This document shows positions 48,137 through 62,300 of a DNA stretch of 64,000 nucleotides, piece by piece. Source of the DNA: Antedon bifida. Taxonomy: Eukaryota > Echinodermata > Crinoidea > Comatulida > Antedonidae. How positions within the stretch are numbered: position 1 is the stretch's first letter; every line of letters begins with the position of its first letter. The position numbers and the translations under genes are program-made. The notes under the pieces were generated by a model. The model made no database searches and was not told where the DNA came from. It saw nothing but the letters and a program-made list of their open reading frames with translations. The DNA lies in assembly GCA_963402885.1 (NCBI GenBank), contig OY727098.1, positions 22,926,717-22,990,716 of the forward strand, given 5' to 3'.

Positions 48137-51100
48137 ATGTTTGCGTCTGTATACACCATCGTCTGTGTTATTACTTTTATGCATATATCGACATGTAGAG
48201 TCATGTTAACATGCTTCGATACGTTCGAATTAGGTAAGTAATTTTTTTTCTAACCTAATGTGTGTGCATATATACATAAATAATATAGAAAACCCAAATC
48301 GTGTAACTAAACAAAAAAAGTAAATAAGTAGTAATAAAATAAATGAATATAAACGAATATATATAGTTTAGTGATAGTACTTGTCGTTTGAGTAAAGTAA
48401 GTGATTATTTAGTTTATATTACTAAACTAGGGCCTAATTCACTTTTTTACTATCATCTAAATTAAAAATTAGCAATATAAATAAAATACTAAAAGGTATT
48501 CCCATGGATTTGTTTTTTTAGATATTCCAACCCTAATTGTTATAACGCTATATACCGTACACTCTAAAACCTTAAACGACAAAAAAGCAATCTGGACTGG
48601 ATGAAGGGATGGAATTCCCAGACATCCGCGTTCCTATGGTGATTGTAATATCTGCCATTTTGGACGATATAGTAAAATATATATATATAAATATAACTGC
48701 ATGAGCTCATGAAATGTGTTTGTGCCGTACCTACACTAACCGTAATTTTAAACCTTAGTTTCTATTTTTAAAATTTATAGTAAAATCTAATTTAATAATA
48801 ATAATGAATCTAATTTTTAGTAGGCCACATTGTCCTAGCCATGCACATCATACATTTCGTTTAATATAATGTAATTTTCAAGCAGCTATTATTCCACAAA
48901 ATAATAAATAAATGAAAACAAAAAACCACTTTTAAAACGGTTGTCAAAATTGTTTAGTGTCAGAATTGAAACCAGCTACACAGGTGTCAACAGCGTGGTC
49001 CGCTTCAGCCTCAAGGGCTGTGGACGGTGGAGATTTCAGGAGCGGTTCATGCTCGCAAACGGGTAAGTCATATTACGTATTGCATATTGTTTTAATGAAT
49101 GTATTTTCTGTATGAAATAGGCTTAGAAATACTTCTAACGTTGTTTTACCAGCATCAATTAAAATATTAACATATTCATATTTTTCAAATATTTTAAAAA
49201 TGAGTAAGCCTATATTTTAAAATGTTATAATGAAAACTTTGGCTAAATATTTTTATAGGCCTAATCTTAGATTTTATAATCGTCCTTCTCGCCTCAGGTA
49301 AACTCTGCTTTCTTTACAACCCATGCAATAGTGTAAATACCATGCTTAGAAACGATGAGTCTTCAAATGACAATATTTTCCCATTGTCTACAATTCTTCT
49401 ATTATCACGTTATTGCATGTAGGTTATTTTCTTTATTTTTTTTATTTTCGTTTGCCTATCTATTTTTTTTAGGTAGGCTATATACAACGTGGTGGTATGT
49501 TGACCTCGAAACGGAAATATTCATTTCGAAGATTGTTATATTTAACAGAGAAGATTGTTGTCGTAAGATTATATTAATAGTAATTTTAATGCAATTCTCT
49601 CTGGGCGGTTTCTTCCTTTTTAAATGAAATGAAATTAATTTTGATTTTTCATCTTTTTCTCATTTTCAGATTGTTCAGCGGCGCTTAGAGGCATCCATCA
49701 TTTTGCGCTATATTAAATTATGTTTAAAAGTAGGCCTACTCTAAGTATTGTATGTGTTTACTAGTCCACAATTGAGAGTGTTGAAAATCACTTAGACCAC
49801 TGGGGCTTTCGTGGTATTGTTCAAATTCGATTTGATAGCGAGACTCGACGTGGTACAACAGAAGAGCTGAAATATGATTGTTAAGTCTTGTTTTGCATAT
49901 TTTCAAATATTGCTAGTGCACCTTGGTATAGTAATATAATTGAGCTCTTTCTTATTTTTGTTTAAGTCGATTCGTTAGCCGGTCTTCGTGTTCTTGTTGG
50001 AAATAGCAATGTTTCACCATTTTCCGGTAATTCGCAGTGTGGGCGGATGATTTCACAATTTGATGCAGTCGCAAGCAATCCTATATTAATAACATGCAGG
50101 CCACCTATTTCTGGGCGGTATGTTACTTTAATTAAATCAGGTCTACGTGACCATCTTTCCTTATGTGAAGTAAAGGTTTACAAAGGTTTGTACATACTTG
50201 GTAATAGAACTTTTTTATTTTCTTTTTCGACATCATGAACTGCTTCATGGCACACATGTAAACTTAATTTGTCTAAAAAAGCCATTAAAATCACATCTTT
50301 CCACCCAGTCTGAGAATCCTATTAATTTCTTAAAATAATAATAATAATAATAATAATAATAGTCTGTTCTTATATAGCGCATATAAGCAGGCTCTCAATG
50401 CGCTTTACATCAAAAATAAAAGCAGGAAATATAATAATTGTGATAGTCTAAATTGCACCATGCAATTATTATTATTGTCATCAATATTGTTATAATAAAA
50501 TAAATGAGTATAAAAAATAATATATTTTCGAGAAAAAAAATAAATATATAGGCCTATATTGTATTTCTTTATAATAGGCCTAATCTTAATAAAACGAATG
50601 GTCGAAAAAATGGATGTAAAGTTGTGTAACCAAAAAAATTGCATTAAATTACCGACTGTCGAATTTAACAATATAAATAACATTGGTTTTGCAGATATCG
50701 GAAAACCTGAAGTTGTGTGTCCAGATGATATAGAAGTAAATGTTGAAAATAATCAGACTTTACATCAAGTTAATTGGATTCCTCCTGACGTTTCTGATAA
50801 TTTTCAGACGGATCTTTTGGCAACCTGTTCTCCATCATCAGGTTCTTTATTTCCAATCGGATTCACCCAAGTTAGTTGTTCAGCAACTGACGCAACTGGC
50901 AACGAAGACAACTGTTCGTTTGTTGTAAATATTGCAGGTTGTAACAACACGTTTTTTTTCAAACTTAATTACTCTCAGGACTCATGGGGAAGTCACATCC
51001 GAGCATTTACCATCTTCAGATTTATTGTTCTAATTCTAATTGCCCATGTTAATTGTTTAAGGGTTATTTTAAAAGCAATTAAAGTTACATAAAATTTGAT

Positions 51101-54100
51101 TTAAACTCTTTGAGAACGTCAGCAACTCATGTTACAATTAGACACAACTGTTTCACTATTTTACGCATGAAAGAACCTTGTCTAAGAGCATCTACTATTG
51201 CATATATGCTATTTGTACATCACAATTGCAATATATTTTTGTTCTATAGATAACAAAGAACCAGATCTAATTTGTCCTGAACATATCACGGTAAACAACC
51301 ATACTGACCAGTACGAAAATCCAGTAACATGGAGTGACCCTACAGTGACCGATAATTTACATAAAAATATATCAGCAACTTGCACACCTGCATCGGGGTC
51401 TATCTTTGACGTTGGGTCAACTATTGTCACGTGTTCTGCAACAGATGGTACTGGAAATTTTGGAAGTTGTTCGTTCGTTGTCCATGTCGTAGGTGTAGTA
51501 TTTATATCTGGTAAGCATAACCGTTGTAGGCCTACCTATGCTATCAGTACCTAGTTAAACGATCTGTTAAACTATAACTAGAGTGTTGCTTGTCTCAAAA
51601 AGGAAAAGTGATAAACAGTTGGCATACGGTAACGTAATAAACATCTAATAAAGTATAAACGAGACAAGTAAATGTTGCAATAGCTCTTACTGTTGTCCCC
51701 TGAACATTTTTTTTTGTTAACAAAAAATGTTGAATATGGCATTTTAATGTCACTTAATGATTATTCAATTTGACCAAACAGTGGATACACAAATTTATAC
51801 CTGAAAAAACTGTAATATAAAGGAAATAATAGTCAATCGGAAGCCCATTTTGTCAGAATGTAAAAAAGCTTATCTTTATAAGGCGCCTGTAAATAACATT
51901 ATATTTACAGATGACGAACGGCCCGTTCTCATTTGCCCTGAGCACATTACGGTAAATAGTGATGATGAGACTAGAAAACCAGTTACTTGGAGTGACCCAA
52001 TATTGACATTGGAAGGTATATCAGCAACGTGTACCCCTCCACCGGGGTCACTCTTTGACGATGGTTCAACAATTGTCACGTGTTCTGCTAGAGACAGCAA
52101 TGGTGGCGTAATAAAATGTTCATTTGTTGTTATTGTTAAGGAGAGATTTATCTCAGGTAAGAGTGTTTAATATTGAACTAGCAATACAAAGAACAAAATA
52201 AACAGCAGGGCTAGTCAATAGAAATACTTCAAAAGACAACTAAATGACATATTTGCAGAGAACCAACAACTTAAACCTTAGCACCTGTTTGGTCTTTCCT
52301 TGCCTTATTGTTTTGTCTTGTCTAAATAATTGAAAGTGGAAATATATGGTGTACATTGTAGTACCAAAGTTTTAGAAGAATTTTAAAGTTTCCTTGAAAT
52401 ACTATGTTGTCTTGCAAAATCTGGGCTGCCATACGCCTACTAATTCTAAAGGTTTGGCAAATGTAAAACAAAAGGCAAGAGAAAGGTAGACGATGTGGCT
52501 TTCAATTTGATTGTCTATTTGCAGTAGAATATATTTCTATTTTTCTTGGAAGAATAATTAAGCTGTGGTGCTAATACAGAATTTTGGAACAAGTCAGAGT
52601 TAATATAGAATTGCTACCACTACTACAACTATTACCACAACAGATTACTATTACTATTAATACAGACAAAACTCACAATTACAACATTTTTTTTCAGAAT
52701 GTGTAGAATTGTTTTTGAATAATTAAAATTTGTTTATCAAATGTTAACGTTAAACATACATAATAATTAATATTGTGATCAACCTTTTTTTATTCAACAA
52801 ATCATGATTGCTACTAATAACAAGTTGTAATAATAATAGTAGACTACAGTAGCACATACATTTGATTACTTACAGTGTAAGCATATGGCAGTTCAGACCA
52901 AAACACAAATTGAATATTTTTAGTAATATTTTAAAATTATAAAATTGACTTTAAATGTACTGAATCAAAACAATTGTGTCAGTATTTGGTAAATCACTCA
53001 ACATAAACTACGTTTTATTATTTGTATTGGTAGATCTTGTTATCGGTATTGTGTGTCCAAGAGACATTACGTTTAATACGGATCAGCCTGCAGTTGTATG
53101 GACTGATCCAGAGTTGACAGACAACGTTGGTACTGACGTACAGCCAACTTGTAATCCACCATCTGGCTCTACGTTTGAAGTTGGATCAACCAGGGTTACT
53201 TGTTACGCAGTTTATCCTATTGTTAACATCAGCTGCTGGTTTAATGTTGAGAGTATAAAACGTTCTACGCCATTTGCAAGTTAGTACAGTCATTTTGGGG
53301 TTATTAAGTCTTGAAAATGTTCGGATAATAGCTAGATCATTCACATTGACGTCCTGAAAACTTATTAATTATTATCTAGAGTTAATAGGGCGCCCCTTGT
53401 CGGTGTAAAAGTAAATTTTTCTGTTTCTACTTTATATTAAATCATGTATGCTATTTATATAAGTACTTAACACAATTATGTGTATATTATAATTGTTTTT
53501 AAACTGAAATTAAAAAAAAAAAACCTGCATGATAAACATTAATTGTTAAGTTATTATTTTTAAAGATCATGCGCAAAGTGATATCGTGTCCAGTGACTCC
53601 GATAGCGGGTCCACCGACAACGGGTCTACTGACAGCGGGTATACATGCACAATTCCTTGGTTGATAGCAGGACTCATGTGCTTCGTAGTGCTTGTACTTA
53701 TTGCATCAGTAACAGTTGTGGTTGTCCGGTAATGTTTAAATTATTTGTAATATGCCTAAATCTATGAATATCATTATTATATGTTATACAATGGGAAGCC
53801 AAATATAATGTTTATTACGGAATTATGTGGAATTAATTACTTACGAAAATATTGAAATTACAAAGGCAAAATCCTGAACTTTTATTTTGTCAAACACATT
53901 TTTTAATACATTTTATCTCGAGTGTACATATTTGCTTTACCAAAACAATAGTTGAGTATATACATACAAACAAAGCAAGCACACGTTTTGGTTTTAATTT
54001 AAAACAAGTCCTAGAAATAGAAAAATTGTTTTGTTGTCATGTTTCAGATATCGTAAATCAAAGCAGAGCACACTCGGAATCATTATGAAAACTGAAGAAG

Positions 54101-54141
54101 AATCAGTGTCCTGGGAAAAGGGAAATAATATAATATACTAA
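48137..54141 (+). CDS. F-type lectin / HYR transmembrane receptor, copy 2, altered sugar-binding site
   Basis: Ten exons (48137-48233, 48958-49062, 49473-49562, 49967-50185, 50695-50937, 51250-51510, 51911-52156, 53034-53279, 53566-53728, 54048-54141) give 587 residues with the same exon phases as copy 1. The lectin domain keeps its frame (RAVDGG, WWYVDLETE, NREDCC), but the motif histidine is glutamine (Q66 in CSQT) and the final arginine is serine (S100 in LDSLAGL); R93 and D95 remain. Four HYR domains follow in the same order. The membrane exon is longer than in copy 1, with a Ser/Asp/Gly/Thr stalk (SDSDSGSTDNGSTDSG) before WLIAGLMCFVVLVLIASV. The tail RYRKSKQSTLGII runs through VSWEKG to the stop. 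No stop or frame break is seen, so this is a changed gene, not a dead one. The third exon uses the upstream of two neighbouring AGs to hold the frame. Confidence 0.87.
50339..50411. repeat. (AAT)n plus GCGC hairpin repeat
   Basis: An AAT run is followed by TTATATAGCGCATATAAGC and, after a short loop, TCAATGCGCTTTACATC. The layout is the same as at 8923-8996. It lies in the intron before the first HYR exon of copy 2. Confidence 0.55.
51691..51858. mobile_element. MITE family A, fragment
   Basis: TGTTGTCCCCTGAA, GCATTTTAATGTCACTTAATG and ATTCAATTTGACCAAA match the inner part of the copy at 14526-14860. The right inverted end is lost. It ends about 50 bases before the third HYR exon of copy 2. 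Confidence 0.6.
52278..52322 (+). repeat. LINE 3' UTR fragment
   Basis: TTAGCACCTGTTTGGTCTTT and the following CCTTGCCTT match the 3' UTR of the LINE end at 27900-28304 (near 28210). It is a short fragment in an intron of copy 2. Confidence 0.5.
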
Positions 54142-56301
54142 TGTGAAATGAATGTTTCCTATTTAGTGTTTTAATCTACTAAAGACGAAAATATACATTT
54201 ACTGTTGTTTAAATTACACACTAAAATTCGAGTGACATCTCCAAATTAACAGTGTAAACTGGTACTATGACCAAATTAGGAACAAGAAATGATTAAAGTG
54301 ATTGTCTTACATTCTAAAAAAAGAAAGAAGAAGATTATATTTCTTTGAAACCTGTATGGAACGGACCACAACGATCTTACGCATTTACATAATAATTGTT
54401 GCTTATTATTTAGAGAAAGTACCAGTACGTCATCTTAAATGTATTTAGTTATTCTCAGTTGAGAACCATGATCATTTGTAAAAACCTAGATCTAAAGACG
54501 GACGACATAGTCTAATTAGGCCTACCACTTTGTATGGAAAATGCTTAAGAAAGTTGGAATAAGAAACTATCTCACATAACCTATGTTTTAAAAATAATAT
54601 GCTCTCAATATATACATTAAGCAATTTTAATTAATCATTTAGAGACAAGTGTCATGATTTATATAGCCTGATTACATAGTTACAGTACACAGATGATGAT
54701 TATAGTAATTAAGAATTAGGAAACACGGTCTTAAATAAAAAAGTTATTTTGAAGAAGAAACATGGTAATAAATAATCAGTTCTTTCCTCTTTAACATGGG
54801 TTTGCAATCTATATACCGTACCGAGTTCTTTCTTTCTTTTCATAAGCATTATCTCCTCATTTAAAGGAGGAAATTATACGGCAGCATCTATTATACATTT
54901 ACGTAAGGAGGGCAAGGTTTAGTTTTATCTAGTGTTTGGTACTATATAACTTGATTCATGATTTTGATTCATTTTTTTTGACAGCAGGTAACTCCCAGGT
55001 TGGACATTTTATTTGAATACATAAATTACCATCGTTTATGCAATATTCATAGTCTCTCTTGTACATTATCGTATACCCTTGCGTACATTTTCACCAAAAA
55101 AAAAAGATATTTACGCCGAAACTTCATTACGTTATTCAAAAAAATCTGTGGGTACTAACTATTGTGCAACAATTCTTTAATAATAATGTCACTGTCCTAT
55201 GATCATATTATAAATATTTCCGGGTGGAATCCAAAGTACTCTCTTATATCATAATAACATAATAAAAACAATTATGAGAAGAGTTGAGGCTGCATCAGTA
55301 TGTCGTATTCAAATTTAATCTATCTTGATCAACTTTGTCGAAGCCGGTAGTTGCACATGCACTCCTTATAGTGCAATTACTATTTCAAACATAGTGTCAC
55401 ACTGTTAGTATTAACCAAGACTGGAAATACCTTCAATTACAGACATGGTATTTCTATACGGTTCCATAAATAAACATGAAAATAAACTACTCATATTGTA
55501 ATAACAAAAAACACTTTCACCAACACTTAATGCAGATTTCTGATCTTTGCAACGAATGTAGTTATTTGCTGTTAGGCCTATGTACCAAAAACACACAAGA
55601 CAGTATATGCCTATCTACCAGAAACACACACACAGTTGCCTAAACACAGAATTCAAACAGTGTCTGTAACTAATTAATATATAGGCTGGTGAACATTTAT
55701 TTGGAAACAATTATCTTTTATTATCTTTTCTTTTATCTTTTGTGGTTTATCACCATCTTTATTTATTGAATGTTTCATTACATAATATTTAAACATTTCT
55801 ACCATTTTCAGTATTTTCTGTTTTTTTTCCCTCATTAATATCATAATTTTAGCCTTTAGTATCATACCATTAGTAAACATTATTTTTGTTAAATATATCC
55901 ATTTATATTTCATTTATTATTTTTGTTTTCTGAATTACTAAACATCAATACAAAGTATTTACTTCTAAACATTCTTTTTTTGTGTTAAATTCTCTATTTA
56001 CAATAACCAATTGTATACTAATCAAAATTACAAACTTGTTTATTGATTTTACTGTACTTTTATTTTATATTTTACAATTATTATTTATAGGGCTTTATAG
56101 TTCATGATTGGGGTTAATAATTAAGATTTGGGTAGGACATTATAGGTTAGGCCATGTAGGTCTGGTAATAATGGATTAGAGATTTGTTTAACAGATGTAA
56201 ACATTTTGGTTGCTATGAAAACGAGTATCCTGGTGAGAACCCGATACACACAGTAGGCCTATATTTCGCATATTAAATTTCTGTTTTGCCATTCTTGCAA
56301 A
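54142..56301. other. Intergenic, copy 2 to copy 3
   Basis: A+T-rich DNA with no recognised gene. It should contain the 3' UTR of copy 2 and the promoter of copy 3. The last 100 bases resemble the sequence just before copies 1 and 2 (for example CTGGTGA(A/G)(A/C)C and CACACAATGTTT-like words near the start codons), as expected for duplicated promoters. Confidence 0.45.
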
Positions 56302-59300
56302 ATGTTTGCGTCAGTGTACACTATCGTCTGTTTTATGACTTTTCTGCATATATCGACGTCCAGAATCATTCAGTCATGCTACGATACGTTTGAATTAGGT
56401 AAGTTATACTTTGTTTTCTGAATCATTAAATTATTTTAGCATACTTGTAACGAGTCTTTAAACCCTCTATGTTTAACTAAACAAAATAGCAAAAGAGTTT
56501 TGAGTTACACTAGGCAAGTTATTTTGGAATTTATTATGTAATGTAAATATACTTCCTTCTATAGGCCTATATATAATTACTTTTTATTTCAACCGTCTAT
56601 CTACTGTATGATAGAGACGTTTCAAAGTTAGTATTTGCCATTGGTACCCAGATTTTTCAATTAAATTCAATTTCGTTTTATTTTCCGCACAAGGAAAACG
56701 ATATAATATGAATGATTCGTATTTTAAGGTATGTTCTACGCACTGTACACAATTATAAAAAGAAAAATATGTCGACGATAATAATACTAATAAAGGCGAA
56801 TCATATAATAGAAGTAAAGAGATCAGAGACGCCTTTACAGAAAATTTGATGCAGTTATAATTGATTTTGAACACGTATTTGAAACGCGTTGGTTTTCTTT
56901 CTTTCACGTCACAAAAGCCATTGTTAAAACTAAGAGAGGCGACGACTTTAAATGCGTTACCGATAAATAGCGGTTTCACTGTAATTATGTATTGATTGAC
57001 GCATTGTTAAACGCTTTCATAAACGCTCAACGACTTCAACGTGTTGAATGTTATTGAACTCCATATTGTCTAACGATACGCCAACGGTCAACGAGTATTC
57101 AATGTCACTGTTTTTTGTATTGGATTATTATTTATTTATTTATTTGGTATACAAACATTAAAAATTACAAGGTAAAAAAATAATAATAATAAAAGGTAAT
57201 CGTACGTATTACTAGCCTAAAATTAAGAAATGTAAAAAAAGTATCATAGAAACACATTCAAATAAAACTTCAATTAAAACCAAAACAGACAAACTTTTTT
57301 TTCTTTGTATTTTTTTACAAAGAAATAAAGTATTGTATCTTGTACCATATAAGCTAAATGTCCTTTTAAATTCAAAATAAAAACAAAAATATTGATTTAA
57401 AAAAAAAAAATTGATACTGTAGCATATTAATTAATTAACATCATTCAAAATGCTATAGTTGTTTGCAGACGTCTTTAGCATACTCCAGATTGGTTCAACC
57501 ATACTAAATCTTTTCTTATGGTTCAACTGCGTCACGCGCGGACACTTCATCACCTTTTTTTGCTCAGTTCTTTCAATTTACGTTTATAATTAGGCCTAAG
57601 CAAAATATAAACAAAAATAGTTAACAATCATTTCAACTTTTATTTTCCTTCCTTGGGAGTTCATCATCATCAAAACAAAAATTAATTAGGCCTACTCGTC
57701 ATTCGTTTAAGGTCAAGCGATGACCGGCTAAATAATCAACATGAACGATAGTTAATTACGTCATACCCAACGCAACGGAAACGCGTTGAATGCGTTCGGA
57801 TTTTTGCATTATTATATGTTTACGTATCTTTACAAAGTTTAGAACTTTATATATTCCTGCTCTACCACAGTCACACGAGGTTCTGGATTAGAAAAACAGG
57901 CATACGTCTATATCTTCAGAGTCTTTAAAAGTATATGCTCGTTATAAAAATAACTTTTAAAAACATTCTTCATTTTCTTCAGTGTCAGAGTTTAAACAAG
58001 CTAGACAAAGTTCAATGAGTGCAAATGGTCCTGCTTCGTATGCTGTTGACGGTGGAGTAAGTGGACACTACAACAAGCGAACATGCTCTCATACAAGTAG
58101 GTATACGAGCCCTGAAGTATATAGTCTTTATTAATGGTTAATTTTGGTTGAAATATGTTTATATTCTCTAATTCTTGCCCACCCGCCAGGTTACTGGAGT
58201 GTAACTAAATGTGTTTATACTATTAGTAGTGAATGGCAATCAGTTGAATGGGAAGAGAAGAATGATTAATTTACGAATTGAAAGTTTTAATATTTAACGA
58301 TTTACCGAGTTAAATTATCCAATAACGCCGGTAACCAGGGATGGGAGGGGTGATGAATGTTCCCCTTTTGTAGAAAAACAACCTTCTTTGCAAAAATCCT
58401 GGCTCGTGCGTTTCATAAATAACAAGGCCATATAAATGGCTGCAGTCGCGTGCGCAAATTTGAGTTAGTGTTTACCGACCGAGTTAGTGTTTACCGAGAC
58501 TGATCGACATAGTGAGCTATGAGTCGCGTTCCACGCGACTGCAAATATGCTGCAAACAGGGATATTTTCGTTCGATATTTATTTTTATATAATTTCTTTT
58601 ATTAATTAAAAGCTCGACAGAATCAACCGTGGTGGTATGTGGATCTCGGAACGGAAACAGCCATTTCGAGGATTGTTGTATATAACAGAGAAGATTGTTG
58701 TGGTAAGAGTACATTAATCATTGATAAAATAATATTGGGGCGTTTTTTTTTCGAGGGCATATCAATTTTGATCTCTTTTGCATGCGTGTATTGCTATCGC
58801 TGTAGAAGGTTAAGCAAGTTACTATCCGTGTCTATTCTATCTTTTTAAAATGGGTAATGTTTGGGTCCAATCCCATAGGATATTGCGAGGTGTTTTCCTG
58901 ATTAATCGTACGATAAAAACGGTATGGGTATGATCAACTAGCGTTCATGTTCCTAACTAATCATCCATCCGACTTTTAAATAATAGAAAGTTTTGAAAAT
59001 TTTGTTAGGATAGAAATGTACGATGTATGATGTGTATCTTAATTGAACAATTGTTGAAGTATTTTAAACTATTCATATAAGTTACTATGAGAAAATAGTT
59101 ATTTGATCATTAGATACGTTTATTTAATTACATTTGTTAGTATTAACTTTAAAAAAGAGTAAAGATATAAGGAAGAAAAGCAAAAGAGATTATGGAGCGA
59201 CTGTACCAGAATATACACAACACCAAGTAGGCCTATTGTAAAGTTTAAAATGCTAAAAAATGTAGGCGATCTAATTGTCAAAGGTCAAGCGCCTTCAGCC

Positions 59301-62300
59301 TGTCACGTTTCGATATTTAATATTGAACTTGACCTGACGTGATTCCACAATATCTTTATAAGAAAATGATAGAGTTGATAGAATAATAATACAATCAATA
59401 TTTCTCAGTATCGTACATATTTTAAATGTATCATCGTTTATTTATCGTACATTGTGGTATTGGCTATTGATTCAATTATTTTATTTTTTTAAGCGGAGAG
59501 GTTGGCAGGTATGGAAGTTCGTGTTGGCAATAACAATGTTTCGCCATTTTCGGGTAATGCACAATGTGGATCGACTATTTCACGAATTAATGCAGTCGCC
59601 ATAAACCCGATAGAAATATCATGCAATCCACCTATTTCTGGGCGGTATGTTACTGTATCTACACTGACTTCAGGAATTATTACATTATGTGAAGTAAAGG
59701 TTTTCAAAGGTATGTATAAACATCATTATACGATAAATATTTTTTAGGTCTATTATGTGTTATTGTCTATTATTGGCAGAACGCTTGCAAAGCAGTTTGC
59801 AAACTTACTACGTATTTTTGTTTTATGTAACTTTTACATACTACACAACAAAACAGTTACAGTCGATATTTTATAAATAGCTCTCAAAATCCCGAGTTAT
59901 CTGTATCTTCAATATGCGTCAATATTAAATAACACGCCCTCTGTCGTTCTCTGCATTTTGCCGAGTATTTTTCGCAATTTTTTACAATAAACAAATTTAA
60001 TTTAAAAACAATATACCGACATTTTATAAGTCAAAGCCATACTACATTTGGTTTATAGATATTATAGATATATGTTATAGATAACAACTTTATTTACCAA
60101 CTGTTTAATAATATAATCAACTAAAGCACTAACATTGGTTTTGTAGATATTGGAAAACCTGAAGTTGTATGTCCAGATGATATAGAAGTAAATGTTGATA
60201 ATAATCAGACTTCGCATCAAGTTACTTGGAATCCTCCTGAAGTTTCTGATAATTTTCATACGGATCTTTCGGCAACCTGTTCTCCGTTATCAGGTTCTTT
60301 ATTTCCCATTGGATTCACCCAAGTTACTTGTTCAGCAACTGACGCAACTGGAAACGAAAGAAACTGTTCGTTTGTTGTAAATATTGCAGGTCAGGAAACT
60401 AATGATACTATGAACATTACAAAGTTTTATTTTAAATCTTTATGTTTCGATATTGGAATTATTATTATTATTATAATTATTGTATTAGTCACTATTGTAT
60501 GGTTAAATGTATTATTGAAAGAAGTATTACAATCCCCCAACCCCCCCCCCCCCCCCACCCAATATATCAAATTTAAGCTCTGTCTACACTGTCATCAAGT
60601 CCATATGCATATACAGGCACATTACATAAAATTTGATATTGTAGACAGAACTTTATATAACGAATAAACATGGCTATTTCTTAAATTATAATTTATTTAA
60701 TCATAATTGAAAACATTTTGAACATATTGAACCAATATACTCTTGAACTAAGGCTCTGTCTACACATGATGTCAAATCACTGCCATATTTGAGCGTAATT
60801 TTGTAAATGCAACGTTTTTAGCCTTGCGGCTTTCTGTTGTAAGTTTTATACCAGAATAAATAAATAAATAAATAAATAAAAAATATCACTACCATATTTG
60901 GGCAAATCACACTCTTTTGTCAACTCGTTTGATAGTGTAGACAGAGCTCAAGATCAAAATACGTATTATATGTAAATTTTTTTAATGTTTTTTAGATAAT
61001 AAGGAACCAGATCTCGTGTGTCCTGAACCCATAATTGTTAACAACAGCACCGACCAATACGAAGACCCAGTTACCTGGAGTGACCCAACAGTAACTGATA
61101 ATTTGCATAAGGATATTTCCGCAACTTGTTCACCTGAATCGGGATCAATCTTTGATGTTGGTTCAACTATTGTCACGTGTTCTGCAACGGATGATACTGG
61201 AAATGTGGGAAGTTGTTCATTCGTTGTCCATGTCACGGGTCAAACATTTATTTCTGGTAAGCACAGGCCTAACATTTATCAATACAGTACTTTAAAGAGC
61301 CTAATCTTTAAAAACATACTACTTTTTCTTATTATCTAAAGAACAGGCAAATATACATATACATATATATATAGTATAATTGCAATTGTCTCAAGAGGGT
61401 AAACTTTTATCTTTAAAATTAATACCGTATTGCTATATCTCTTTTAGCTATTCATCGTGTCCGATAATGGGTGGTTATGGGTGCAGAATAAATCTCTTTC
61501 TAATTCATCAAAATATATTCATGACGATTCTATTCTATAAAAGTTTTTATATGGCGCACTACGAAGAACAGAGCACCTAACAATAATAATTAATTAAAAC
61601 TAGAATTTAATTCGTCACTTTTACGAATTATAGGTGATCATTTTTATCATTTTACTGAAATAATTTTTTTTTACATGCACGTACGTTAACATACGATCAG
61701 AAAATGTTAATGTATGCCATCCTATTATACGCTTATAGTGCTGAGTTGTGCCTATTATATGCCTTATACAATATGTACAGTATATACTGTATATCTATAT
61801 ACAGTGTAGCATAGGTGAAATTACAGGACACACATGATGTTCTAATTTTTTGGTATGATGGAATTATCAAAATAAAGATGAAGATGACAATTTCGAAAGA
61901 TAATGAATTGAGCAAATAAATATAAGAATTGGAAGAGAATTTGGCACGTAGAAGCGCTGTGCGTGCTCTTTAAAATTTGTATAACTTTGACGAAAAAGAT
62001 GAAAAAACTACGTCACAACATCCGATAGGCTTGATTTTTATATGAATTCATATCTACATTTCATCAGCTTTATAATAAATTATAATCATCAAGGTAACCT
62101 TCAATTCTGAAGAGCTGTAAGATATTCAAATTTACGGCGAAGGTGAAATTACACGACCTACGTTATTCAAGTTGTTACGCGTGATGATGTCATCAAAATA
62201 AAATAGTGGCAAGTCATGAGAAAGTCAATTAATTGAGCAATCACATACTAAAATTTGAGCGAAAATCGGGCACAAAATAACAGAGATGCGTTCTATTTAA

